A stretch of DNA of 10,087 nt, from positions 1-10,087 of the forward strand of contig JACQUF010000166.1 of the NCBI GenBank assembly GCA_016210435.1. Direction: 5' to 3'. A program made the position numbers and the translations under genes. Origin of the DNA: Chloroflexota bacterium. Its GTDB lineage: Bacteria > Chloroflexota > Dehalococcoidia > Lucifugimonadales > Lucifugimonadaceae. Below the pieces are notes generated by a model that saw only the letters and a program-made list of their open reading frames with translations, did not search any database and was not told where the DNA came from. Shown here piece by piece: positions 1 through 5,964 of this stretch (the first letter of the stretch is position 1; each line of letters opens with the position of its first letter).

Positions 1-905
1 GGCTCCGGGACCTGGATCACGGTAATCGTCGCGATCTCAGCTACCTTGCGCCAGTGCTTTGGCAGAGCGTGCACGGTGCAGCGGTTGCCGGGGATGCAGA
101 GACCCTGAACGAACGGGCCGGTCCCAACAAAGTTCGCCTGGGCCCAGTCCAGGCCCATCAACTTGATCCCACGCACGTAGTACGGGCCGCGTGCCGCGCC
201 AAGCGTCCCGAACTGGGAGATCGGCATGCCGAAGTAGGTCGGGGAAACGAGACCGACCTCGAGCGTGTCGTCGCCGATCTTCTTCGCCTCGAGGAATACT
301 GCGGCGAAGTCACCCGCGTCCGGGTAGGTGCTCTCAGGGTTCGTCGTGGCATTACCGGTGTTCATCCAGTCCACGGCGTCCTGAGCGTTGAACTTGCCGA
401 AGTCGACTGACTCGAAGCCCTTCGGCGCGTTCCACGGGACATCGGTCCGGACCTTGAACGTGACCTTCTTACCAGCGGGATCGACGCTCCATGCCGTTCC
501 AAGCTCGGGAGACATGGCGTCCCCGGTCTTGTTGTCGTACACGAACATGTGCTCTTCGACGCCGCCGGTCTGCTGGTGCGCCGAGCCGCGGTAGGGGCCC
601 TGGTAGGCCACGCCGTAAATCGACTCGACGCGGTTGATGGCGCGGACCACGTCGCCACTCGGGCCGGCCGGTTTGGTCGGCGCGGGTGTCGCAGTCGCTT
701 GCTGCGGCGCGGCGGTCGCGGTTGCGGCGACGGTCGGCGTTGCGACAGGTGCGGCTGTCGCCGCCGCCTTGGTCGGCGTCGCCGCTGGCGGTGGAGTTGC
801 GGTCGGCTCTTCGCCGCCGCATGCAACCGCCGCTGCGGCTACTAACCCACCGGCAAGCGCCAAGAGCACCGTCCAGCGGGACCGGAAGAACCAAGCTTTG
901 ATCAT
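1..905 (-). CDS. ABC transporter solute-binding lipoprotein, family 5 (DppA/OppA-like), 3' end beyond window
   Basis: Extracytoplasmic ligand-binding component of an ABC importer of the SBP_bac_5 type, a family that mostly binds peptides, nickel or some sugars. About 301 codons are present and the C-terminal part lies off the left edge. The ATG at 905 is preceded by GGAGG five bases upstream, which fixes the start. Residues 1-28 form a signal peptide (RSR near 8-10, then a hydrophobic run) ending in AVA before Cys29, the likely lipidation site. Residues 34-84 are a low-complexity Ala/Thr/Pro linker typical of Chloroflexota lipoproteins. The folded domain begins near 85. It shows LGTAWSVDPAGKKVTFKVR (start of the binding lobe) and NFVGTGPFVQG, a recognisable family 5 motif. 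Known of the family: it is anchored outside the membrane and delivers ligand to permease and ATPase partners, which would lie to the left. The ligand cannot be read from the sequence. The family assignment is firm. Confidence 0.88.
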   Translation of the reverse strand, partial: MIKAWFFRSRWTVLLALAGGLVAAAAVACGGEEPTATPPPAATPTKAAATAAPVATPTVAATATAAPQQATATPAPTKPAGPSGDVVRAINRVESIYGVAYQGPYRGSAHQQTGGVEEHMFVYDNKTGDAMSPELGTAWSVDPAGKKVTFKVRTDVPWNAPKGFESVDFGKFNAQDAVDWMNTGNATTNPESTYPDAGDFAAVFLEAKKIGDDTLEVGLVSPTYFGMPISQFGTLGAARGPYYVRGIKLMGLDWAQANFVGTGPFVQGLCIPGNRCTVHALPKHWRKVAEIATITVIQVPE

Positions 906-1069
906 GCTGCCCTCCATAACGCCCAGTGGTCCTGCAACGTGGGGAGAAACCCGACGGATGGGCCTAGCGATCCGGCACCAGACGCGCTTCGATCCCTTTG
1001 AGGACCACACCCTGCCGGCCCAATCCGCCGACCCTTTCCGCCGTGGCAAAGCCGAATCCGGGTGCACAT

Positions 1070-1097
1070 AAAAAGCACGGAGTGCGAGACCCCGTGC
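1070..1097 (-). terminator. Hairpin followed by T5 on the minus strand (terminator or 5' leader stem-loop)
   Basis: On the minus strand GCACGG (1097-1092) pairs with CCGTGC (1080-1075) across an 11-base loop, and TTTTT (1074-1070) follows. This is the form of a short intrinsic terminator. It could end transcription of the small membrane protein gene (stop at 1249). It also begins about four bases after the predicted start site of the promoter at 1108-1137, so it could be an attenuator or a protective 5' stem of the transporter mRNA. The stem is only 6 bp, so strength is uncertain. The rest of the gene-free stretch 906-1248 shows nothing else I can name. Confidence 0.4.
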
Positions 1098-1107
1098 ATA
1101 GGGCGGC

Positions 1108-1137
1108 AGATTAGCACGGCCAGCTTTGAAGTGTCAA
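1108..1137 (-). promoter_or_regulatory. Sigma-70-like promoter for the solute-binding protein gene
   Basis: On the minus strand a perfect TTGACA (1137-1132) is followed after 18 bases by TAATCT (1113-1108), which is preceded by TGC and so forms an extended -10. Transcription would start near 1101. This gives a leader of about 195 bases before the ATG at 905. The same architecture (TTGACA plus TGn-TAnnnT) occurs upstream of the citrate synthase gene in this window, which supports both calls. Confidence 0.55.
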
Positions 1138-1248
1138 TTGGAATCCGGCGGATTGCCGAACTGGCAATGCGATGCCCATGAGTGCGACGAGATTCGCCGC
1201 GACCCGAAGCCAGCCGCGCTACGGGCTAGAAGGAAGAAATCCCGGCCG

Positions 1249-1362
1249 TCAGGCCGTGGACCCGACGATCAGGGCAATGATCAGGATCAGCATCACGCTG
1301 CACAGGACCACGACTGGCAGGACGTGGGTGGCCAGTTCTCGATCACGCTCCGGTGCGTTCAT
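1249..1362 (-). CDS. Small single-span membrane protein (37 aa), unknown function
   Basis: I do not recognise this family. The reading frame is open further upstream, but the ATG at 1362 has AAGGA five bases before it (AAGGACGACGATG), which makes it the convincing start. The 37-residue product has a charged N-terminus (MNAPERDRELATH), then an unbroken hydrophobic segment of about 23 residues (VLPVVVLCSVMLILIIALIV) and a short GSTA tail. This is the pattern of a small single-pass inner-membrane protein with its charged end probably cytoplasmic. It lies between the divergent transporter and sugar-acid operons, 343 bases upstream of the solute-binding protein gene and on the same strand. A hairpin with a T-run follows about 150 bases downstream. 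It could be a small subunit or regulator of a membrane complex, but nothing in the window identifies a partner. A chance ORF is possible, but ribosome site plus hydrophobic span argue against it. Confidence 0.55.
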   Translation of the reverse strand: MNAPERDRELATHVLPVVVLCSVMLILIIALIVGSTA

Positions 1363-1405
1363 CGTCGTCCTTATTTGGGTATTGGATATTCGCCGTGGGT
1401 TGGCC

Positions 1406-1424
1406 GCTCCGGTCTGCCGGAAGC
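1406..1424. other. Short GC-rich hairpin in the divergent spacer
   Basis: GCTCCGG (1406-1412) pairs with CCGGA-A-GC (1417-1424) around a TCTG tetraloop (1413-1416), with one bulged A at 1422. It lies 44 bases upstream of the small membrane protein start, in the spacer between the divergent genes (1363-1557). I found no convincing promoter in this spacer for either direction. Function unknown. Confidence 0.3.
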
Positions 1425-1557
1425 GCCAGTTCAATGACTTGGGCTTAGCATATGCCGCACCAGTCGAGTGGACACCGCCGCCGCCGCGAGCTTCGATGGG
1501 TGTCCGCCCACAAGCGGGTAACTGGCAGGTCACGGATACGTATTACAGGAGAGGTAA

Positions 1558-2232
1558 TTGTCCCGGTACTGCCGGCTCGACGTCCTGAATCAGATTCGGC
1601 AAGTCGGCGTCGTTCCGGTCTTTTACAACGCGGACGTCGAGACTGCGAAGGCCATCGTGCGGGCATGCGTCGACGGCGGGGCACGAGTGCTGGAGTTCAC
1701 AAACCGCGGCGACCATGCGTGGGAAGTATTCTCAGAGCTGGAGCGGCATTGCGAGAAAGAGATTCAGGCGGCGGTCCTGGGCGCGGGTTCCGTCATCGAT
1801 TCGGCCACGGCCGCCTTGTACATCAACAACGGAGCCTCCTTCATAGTCGGACCGTCCACCAATCCGGAAGTCGCGACGCTCTGCCACCGCCGGAAGGTGG
1901 CCTATATCCCAGGATGCGCGACTCCTACCGAAATCTCGAACGCAGAAGCACTCGGATGCGACGTCGTAAAGGTGTTTCCCGGTGACTCGGTGGGTGGCCC
2001 GGATTTCGTGAAGGCGGTGCTGGCGCCGATGCCATGGTCGTCAGTAATGCCGACCGGCGGGGTCGACATCACCCGGGAATCGCTGGCCGGCTGGTTCGGC
2101 GCAGGCGTATTTGCAGTCGGAATCGGTTCGAAGCTGATCTCGAGCGATATCGTGAAGGCCCGCGACTGGCCGGCCCTCACAAAACGGGTCAGATCGACGA
2201 TTCAACTCATTCAGGGGATCCGCGGAACATGA
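1558..2232 (+). CDS. eda: Bifunctional 4-hydroxy-2-oxoglutarate / 2-dehydro-3-deoxy-phosphogluconate (KDPG) aldolase
   Basis: Class I Schiff-base aldolase that cleaves KDPG to pyruvate and glyceraldehyde 3-phosphate, the last step of the Entner-Doudoroff and hexuronate routes, in the cytoplasm. The protein is 224 residues, about normal for the family (roughly 205-225). The start is TTG at 1558, chosen because AGGAG lies six bases upstream (1547-1551) and because the protein then begins just before the VVPVFYN strand. Landmarks: Glu46 in GGARVLEFTNRG (proton-transfer Glu), GAGSV at 75-79, GPSTNPE at 98-104, the Schiff-base Lys138 in DVVKVFPGD, and the phosphate-binding PTGG at 165-168. The FTNRGDHAW variant resembles aldolases that sit beside PfkB-type KDG kinases, as here. 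The stop overlaps the kinase start (ATGA), so the two are translationally coupled. Activity on 4-hydroxy-2-oxoglutarate is a family possibility that sequence cannot decide. Confidence 0.9.
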   Translation: MSRYCRLDVLNQIRQVGVVPVFYNADVETAKAIVRACVDGGARVLEFTNRGDHAWEVFSELERHCEKEIQAAVLGAGSVIDSATAALYINNGASFIVGPSTNPEVATLCHRRKVAYIPGCATPTEISNAEALGCDVVKVFPGDSVGGPDFVKAVLAPMPWSSVMPTGGVDITRESLAGWFGAGVFAVGIGSKLISSDIVKARDWPALTKRVRSTIQLIQGIRGT

Positions 2233-3248
2233 CCGGCAAAGTAGTCACCTTCGGCGAGATCCTCCTCCGGCTATCCACGCCGCGCCACGAGCGGTTCAGC
2301 CAGGCGCGGCAGTTCGACGTGATCTACGGCGGGAGCGAGTGCAACGTCGCGGTGTCGCTAGCCCATTTCGGACATTCTGCCAGCTATTTGACAGCGGTCC
2401 CGCCGAACGATATCGGCCAGGCTGCCCTCAATTTCATTCGCCAGTACGGGGTGGATACGAGCCACGTCGTTTCGCGGGGTAGAAGGCTCGGGGCCTACTT
2501 CCTCGAGATCGGAGCAGGATCGAGATCGTCCAAAGTGGTCTACGACCGTGCGGGTAGTGCCGCCTCCGAAATGCGACCGGGCATGCTCGACTGGCAGGCG
2601 ATCTTCAGTGGCAGGGACTGGTTCCATTTCTCGGGAATCACCTGCGCGATTTCGGACAGCGCGGCGGCAACCGTTGCCGAAGGGGCCGCAGCGGCCCGGG
2701 CTGCGGGACTCACAGTCAGCTGCGACTTCAATTACCGGGCGACGCTCTGGCCCGCCGATAAGGCGAGGCAGGTCATGGGTCCAATCATGAAAGATGTGAA
2801 CGTTGCCATCGGCAGCGGGCGCGACCCGGTATTGCAGGGACTGATCTCCATGGACGGCAACATACCGCCTGCGAAAAGATCTCCGGAAGCCTATAGACCA
2901 TTCATCGAGGCCGCGGTCCGCACACTCGGTTTCAAGAAGGTCGCCCTCACTGTGCGTGACATCCACTCCACAGACCGCAACACGTGGCTGGGAGTCTTTT
3001 ACGACGGCGGCGGCATCTCACAGAGCCGCACGCACGAGTTGGACATCATCGACCGTGTCGGCGGTGGCGACGGGTTCACGGCGGGGATCATCCACGCCAT
3101 CCTTTCCGGCTACGACCGCCAGCGTGCAATCGAGTTCGCCGTCGCGTCCGGCGCCCTCGCGCACACGATCCACGGCGACTTCAACCTCGTGACTGTCGAC
3201 GAGGTCGAGTCCCTCGTGAAGGCGGCCGGCGGAGACGTCCGGCGGTAG
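2229..3248 (+). CDS. kdgK: 2-dehydro-3-deoxygluconokinase (PfkB family sugar kinase)
   Basis: Phosphorylates 2-keto-3-deoxygluconate with ATP to KDPG, the substrate of the aldolase encoded just upstream. The start is the ATG at 2229, which overlaps the aldolase stop in ATGA. The protein is 339 residues, normal for the family. PfkB features in order: TFGEILLRLS at 7-16, the substrate-side GGSECNVAVSLAHFG at 34-48, DRAGSA at 106-111 (typical KdgK lid), FHFSGIT at 132-138, DFNYRATLWP at 166-175, and the C-terminal PfkB signature IDRVGGGDGFTAG at 274-286 with catalytic-base Asp281 and the GGGD anion hole. HTIHGDFNLVT at 312-322 is a characteristic KdgK C-terminal stretch. Pairing with the aldolase makes KDG a much better substrate guess than ribose or fructose. 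Only 29 bases separate it from the downstream hydrolase gene, so the three are probably one operon. Confidence 0.9.
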   Translation: MTGKVVTFGEILLRLSTPRHERFSQARQFDVIYGGSECNVAVSLAHFGHSASYLTAVPPNDIGQAALNFIRQYGVDTSHVVSRGRRLGAYFLEIGAGSRSSKVVYDRAGSAASEMRPGMLDWQAIFSGRDWFHFSGITCAISDSAAATVAEGAAAARAAGLTVSCDFNYRATLWPADKARQVMGPIMKDVNVAIGSGRDPVLQGLISMDGNIPPAKRSPEAYRPFIEAAVRTLGFKKVALTVRDIHSTDRNTWLGVFYDGGGISQSRTHELDIIDRVGGGDGFTAGIIHAILSGYDRQRAIEFAVASGALAHTIHGDFNLVTVDEVESLVKAAGGDVRR

Positions 3249-3277
3249 CTCCCCGCAAACGAGGCAGTGAGGGCGGC

Positions 3278-4138
3278 ATGATCGTCGACACCCACGTTCA
3301 CATCTGGGAGATGCCACCGATCGCACCGATCGGTCCAACTGCGCCCAACTGGAAGTCGCTCCCAGACGAACCCGCCACGGCGGAAGAATTGCTGAAGGAC
3401 ATGGACGCGAATGCAGTAGATGCCGCGGTGCTCGTACAGACGAGCTGGTCGACCTGGGACAACGGGTATGTGGCCGATTCCGCGCGCCGGCACCCTCATC
3501 GTCTCGTCGCGATGGGGCTCGTCGATCCACTCGACGAAAAGAACTCGGAGACTGTGTCGTACTGGATGCGCGAGCGCGGCATGGCCGGCTTCCGTTTCCA
3601 CCCGATGTACTACCCGGACGAGGACGTGCTCACCGCGCGTCGAAACCGGAAGATGTGGAAGACTCTGGCGGATTCAGGAGCCGTCGTCCAGGTGCACATG
3701 GGGCCGCAGCAGGCGAAGCAGGTCGACGCCATTGCTGCGGAATACCGCGAAATGCCGATCCTCCTCGACCACATGTCCTATCCAGACGTCGCGGGTTCGC
3801 CGGAATATGCCGCGTACCGGCCAGTCCTTCACCTCGCGAGGCACTCCAACGTTTATGTGAAGGTCTCGGACGCATCGCATCGCTCGAAGCAGCCGTTCCC
3901 TTTCCGCGACGTACACGATGTCATCAGGCGGATCCGGGATGCGTTCGGGGCGGACCGGCTGCTATGGGGAACGGGATACCCGGGGCGCCACCGAGAAAAG
4001 CACGGGTGGCTTTCGCTCGCCGATGAGCTGAAGCTGGTACGTGAAGGATTCGACTTCCTGGATGATGTCGAGAAATCAAAGCTGCTGGGTGATAACGCCG
4101 CGCGTATCTGGAAATTCACGGCTCTGTTGTCATCCTGA
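3278..4138 (+). CDS. Amidohydrolase-2 family (TIM-barrel) hydrolase, possibly a sugar lactonase
   Basis: Predicted cytoplasmic TIM-barrel hydrolase of the Amidohydro_2 family (lactonases, decarboxylases, other C-O/C-N hydrolases). The protein is 286 residues from the ATG at 3278, which has GAGGG four bases upstream. Metal-site landmarks: HxH on strand 1 (His6, His8 in DTHVHIW), His108 in GFRFHPMYYP, His140 in VVQVHMG and His165 in LLDHMSYPD. The usual strand-8 Asp (GSDxP/GTDxP) is replaced by Gly: residues 231-236 read GTGYPG, so either the metal site is altered or this is a distinct subfamily. Position behind the aldolase and kinase suggests work on a sugar-acid precursor, for example opening a sugar lactone. 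That is inference from context only. The last codons (end of Leu284, Ser285, Ser286 and the stop) lie inside a palindromic repeat, so the native C-terminus has probably been replaced. Confidence 0.8.
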   Translation: MIVDTHVHIWEMPPIAPIGPTAPNWKSLPDEPATAEELLKDMDANAVDAAVLVQTSWSTWDNGYVADSARRHPHRLVAMGLVDPLDEKNSETVSYWMRERGMAGFRFHPMYYPDEDVLTARRNRKMWKTLADSGAVVQVHMGPQQAKQVDAIAAEYREMPILLDHMSYPDVAGSPEYAAYRPVLHLARHSNVYVKVSDASHRSKQPFPFRDVHDVIRRIRDAFGADRLLWGTGYPGRHREKHGWLSLADELKLVREGFDFLDDVEKSKLLGDNAARIWKFTALLSS

Positions 4139-4194
4139 GGCTTGGCGGAAGCGACTGTTCTCCCAAGAGACTCTTCGCTTTGCTCAGAGTGACA
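4128..4194. repeat. 67-bp imperfect palindromic repeat (REP/MITE-like)
   Basis: The outer arms TGTCATCCTGAG (4128-4139) and CTCAGAGTGACA (4183-4194) pair at 11 of 12 positions, counting one T/G wobble. An inner stem pairs GAAGCGA (4148-4154) with TCGCTTT (4175-4181), and TCTC/GAGA (4159-4162 / 4167-4170) closes the tip. From memory, this resembles a dispersed family with ends TGTCAttCTGAG and CTCAGaaTGACA and an internal GAAGCGAAG / CTTCGCTTCG, common in Chloroflexota and other genomes. It overlaps the last codons and stop of the amidohydrolase gene and ends 43 bases before the peroxiredoxin start. It may act as a transcript-end structure between the two genes. Confidence 0.75.
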
Positions 4195-4204
4195 TTGGTA
4201 GACT
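4174..4204 (+). promoter_or_regulatory. Possible extended -10 promoter for the peroxiredoxin gene
   Basis: TGG-TAGACT (4196-4204) fits the TGn-TAnnnT extended -10 form seen at the two better promoters of this window. The -35 region is poor: TTCGCT at 4174-4179, 19 bases away. If real, the right arm of the palindromic repeat contributes the upstream part of the promoter, and transcription would start near 4211. Confidence 0.3.
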
Positions 4205-4237
4205 GACGCGATTTTCAGAGGATGGCAGGAGACTGAT

Positions 4238-4705
4238 ATGGCGCTTGGTCCCGGTATGACCGCCCCGGACTTCACGTTGCCCCAGCACAATGGGGACCCC
4301 GTCACCTTGAGTTCGTTCAAGGGCAAGCGCCCGGTTGTTCTCGCATTTCACCCTGCGTGCTTCACCGGAGGTTGAACGAAGCAAGTCTCCGCATTTCGCG
4401 AGAGTCACCGGGATTACGAGGCAGCAGGCGCCCAGATCCTCGAAGTTAGCGTCGACAACACGCCGACCCAGAAGGCGTGGGCAGACAGCCTGGGCGGCGT
4501 TCCCTTCCCGCTTCTTGCGGACTTCCATCCAAAGGGGCGAATCGGCACGCTTTACGGCATATACAACGAGGAACGCGGCACGGACAAGCGGTCTGTATTC
4601 GTCCTGGACCGGGACGGTGTGATCAGGTTTGTCCACGAGTACCCGCCGGGCACGCTACCCGACGCAGGCCAGATCCTGCAGGAAGCCAAAACACTGACAG
4701 GCTAG
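4238..4705 (+). CDS. Selenocysteine-containing AhpE-like peroxiredoxin (in-frame TGA = Sec46)
   Basis: Thiol-type peroxidase that reduces H2O2 or organic peroxides, here with selenocysteine as the probable peroxidatic residue. The start ATG at 4238 has AGGAG six bases upstream. The frame runs to TAG at 4703 and gives 155 residues, normal for one-Cys AhpE-type peroxiredoxins, if TGA at 4373 is read through. Domain order: MTAPDFTLPQHNG at 7-19, the active-site segment FHPACFTGG then Sec46 then TKQVSAFR, VSVDNTP at 70-76, FPLLADFHPKG at 90-100, YGIYNEERG at 106-114, conserved Arg118 in KRSVFVLDRDGVIRF. The TGA falls exactly at the Cys of the P-x3-T-x2-C signature (Pro39, Thr43). The second half matches the M. 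tuberculosis AhpE pattern from memory (WATQSGFTFPLL, YGVFNEQAG). No Cys follows Sec46; Cys41 is the only other one. Alternatives are a recent nonsense mutation or a sequencing error. The undamaged frame and exact position favour selenocysteine. Confidence 0.85.
4373..4375 (+). other. Selenocysteine (UGA) codon 46 at the peroxidatic position
   Basis: The codon is TGA in the frame opened by the ATG at 4238 (135 bases upstream, 45 codons). The flanking residues TGG and TKQ on either side correspond to the TxxC-TKE segment of peroxiredoxins, so TGA replaces the catalytic Cys codon. Peroxiredoxin selenoproteins (PrxU of Eubacterium acidaminophilum) are an established precedent. Confidence 0.83.
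4377..4405 (+). promoter_or_regulatory. Candidate bacterial SECIS stem-loop region just after the UGA
   Basis: Two mutually exclusive hairpins can be drawn. (a) TCTC (4386-4389) with GAGA (4400-4403), a bulged C4390, then GC/GC and loop ATTTC (4393-4397). The loop begins 18 bases after the UGA, the usual distance, but lacks the expected early G. (b) CGAA (4377-4380) with TTCG (4395-4398), a two-base AT bulge, then GC/GC and loop AAGTCTCC (4383-4390). This loop resembles the AGGUCU loop of E. coli fdhF but is closer to the UGA than known SECIS loops. Neither is strong by eye; a SECIS at this place is expected if the codon is Sec. Confidence 0.3.
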
Positions 4706-4719
4706 CTACGGCGCGGCCA

Positions 4720-5940
4720 TCACTGCTGCGCGCCGGTCCCTTTTCGGATGATCTCGTCCCAGGTCAACTCGAGCTCGCGTGCCTGGTAGGGGTACCTGCC
4801 TTCAAAAACGGGGACCCGGCCCGAATCCGCTTCCAGTAGAGGCAGCGGGAGCGACGCGGCCGGCGCGCCGTAGGCAAGCCCGAGTCCGGTGAGCGGTGGC
4901 CTGCCGGCATCGCGGGCATGAATCGCCACCTTGAACCCACCCAGGCCTTCTGGCTTGAGCAACTCGAGCATCGCCGCGCGATTCAGATCGATATCGCGGG
5001 CGGTATGAAACTCGGCGGAGAGCCTTCGCACCATATCGCGTGCACCCAATCTCTCCAGGAACCGGGCCTGCGTCGTAATGCCCAGCGGGCTGAAGCCGCG
5101 ATGCCCGAGTGACTGGTCGAGGGCCGTGAAATCCACGTGCGCAGCGATGTCCTGTTCCCCGATTCGCCTGAGCGGGTCCGCGCTCACAGTGTGGCGGTAA
5201 TAGCAGCGCAGCGTCCCGCCTGAACGTGGGGAGGAGTAGAGCTCGTCTCGCGGGTACCCGAAATCAATCGTGACGACGAAGCCACGATCGAGCGTGGCCT
5301 TTACGTCGTCGGCCCACTTGTCGATCGCGAGATTGACCTCACCAACAAACCCTTCCGGCAGCCGGTGTCTCACTTCGGTGAGCCTTTGTTCGATCGCCGG
5401 GTTGGAAGGCGCCCCGGGCTGCTCTACCAGATTCCCGTCCCTCAGACATACATATAGCTCGCGAATCTTGCCTCCCTGGACCGTGAACCTGTGGACGGGC
5501 ATCGCGTCCAGGAGCTCGTTCGAGAGCACGCATCCAACCGAACGATACCCTTCAGGGAAGATCCGAGGGGGCCGGGGAGGCGACGATGAAAGCGCCCGGT
5601 CGACCGATCGATAACGCAGGGCAGATGAGAATGACGGGTCGAGCCTTGCCGCGTAGCCGGTGATGTCGCTTGCAAGCGTTCCATCACCTGCCCCGAACTC
5701 GATTACATCGAAGGGTACGGGCCGGCCCGTGGATGCCCACATCTCGCGGAGCTGAACGCATATCAGTGCCCCGAACATGGGATGCACGGAAGGGCTCGTG
5801 TAGAAATCACCGAGCGCAGAAATTCGCCCGGGGCGTGTGTAATACCCGCCTTCGGCGTAAAGCGCTATTTCCATGAACTCCGCGAACGTGATCCGGCCAG
5901 TGGCCTGGATCCGCTCCCGGATCAGCTGTTCAACCGGCAA
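4720..5940 (-). CDS. MidA/NDUFAF7-like SAM-dependent methyltransferase (COG1565)
   Basis: Class I SAM-dependent methyltransferase of the Methyltransf_28 family. The eukaryotic relatives (NDUFAF7/MidA) methylate an arginine of a complex I subunit during assembly; bacterial roles are less defined. The 406-residue protein starts at TTG 5940: an in-frame stop lies a short way upstream and no ATG precedes the conserved FMEIALYAEGGYYTRP block (22-37). Family marks: GDFYTSPSVHPMFG at 44-57, glycine-rich SAM loop EFGAGDGTLA at 81-90, SNELLDAMPVHRF at 140-152, and in the second half TIDFGYPRDELY and GTLRCYYRHTVSADPLRRIGE followed by DIAAHVDFTAL. It is the last gene of the minus-strand cluster, 24 bases after the basic Cys/His protein gene. 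It converges on the peroxiredoxin gene with only 14 bases between stop codons and no visible terminator. Only a weak ribosome site (CCAGG) precedes the start. Confidence 0.87.
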   Translation of the reverse strand: MPVEQLIRERIQATGRITFAEFMEIALYAEGGYYTRPGRISALGDFYTSPSVHPMFGALICVQLREMWASTGRPVPFDVIEFGAGDGTLASDITGYAARLDPSFSSALRYRSVDRALSSSPPRPPRIFPEGYRSVGCVLSNELLDAMPVHRFTVQGGKIRELYVCLRDGNLVEQPGAPSNPAIEQRLTEVRHRLPEGFVGEVNLAIDKWADDVKATLDRGFVVTIDFGYPRDELYSSPRSGGTLRCYYRHTVSADPLRRIGEQDIAAHVDFTALDQSLGHRGFSPLGITTQARFLERLGARDMVRRLSAEFHTARDIDLNRAAMLELLKPEGLGGFKVAIHARDAGRPPLTGLGLAYGAPAASLPLPLLEADSGRVPVFEGRYPYQARELELTWDEIIRKGTGAQQ

Positions 5941-5964
5941 TGTCGCCTGGTTCTCGGCCCTGGA

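Noticed and set aside
54..1071. Plus-strand and alternative minus-strand ORFs over the solute-binding protein gene
   Set aside because: They are Arg/Ala/Gly-rich shadows of a clear lipoprotein with signal peptide, ribosome site and family motifs on the minus strand.
902..1117. 71-residue minus-strand ORF overlapping the transporter start
   Set aside because: No ribosome site, no recognisable composition, and it covers the predicted promoter hairpin and leader.
1172..1588. Plus-strand ORFs across the divergent spacer
   Set aside because: No plausible start signals and Arg/Pro/Ser-rich composition; one overlaps the aldolase start out of frame.
4238..4375. Peroxiredoxin as a truncated gene or pseudogene ending at the TGA
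   Set aside because: The downstream frame is intact to a natural stop at family length, and the TGA coincides exactly with the catalytic Cys. Random nonsense mutation would rarely land there.
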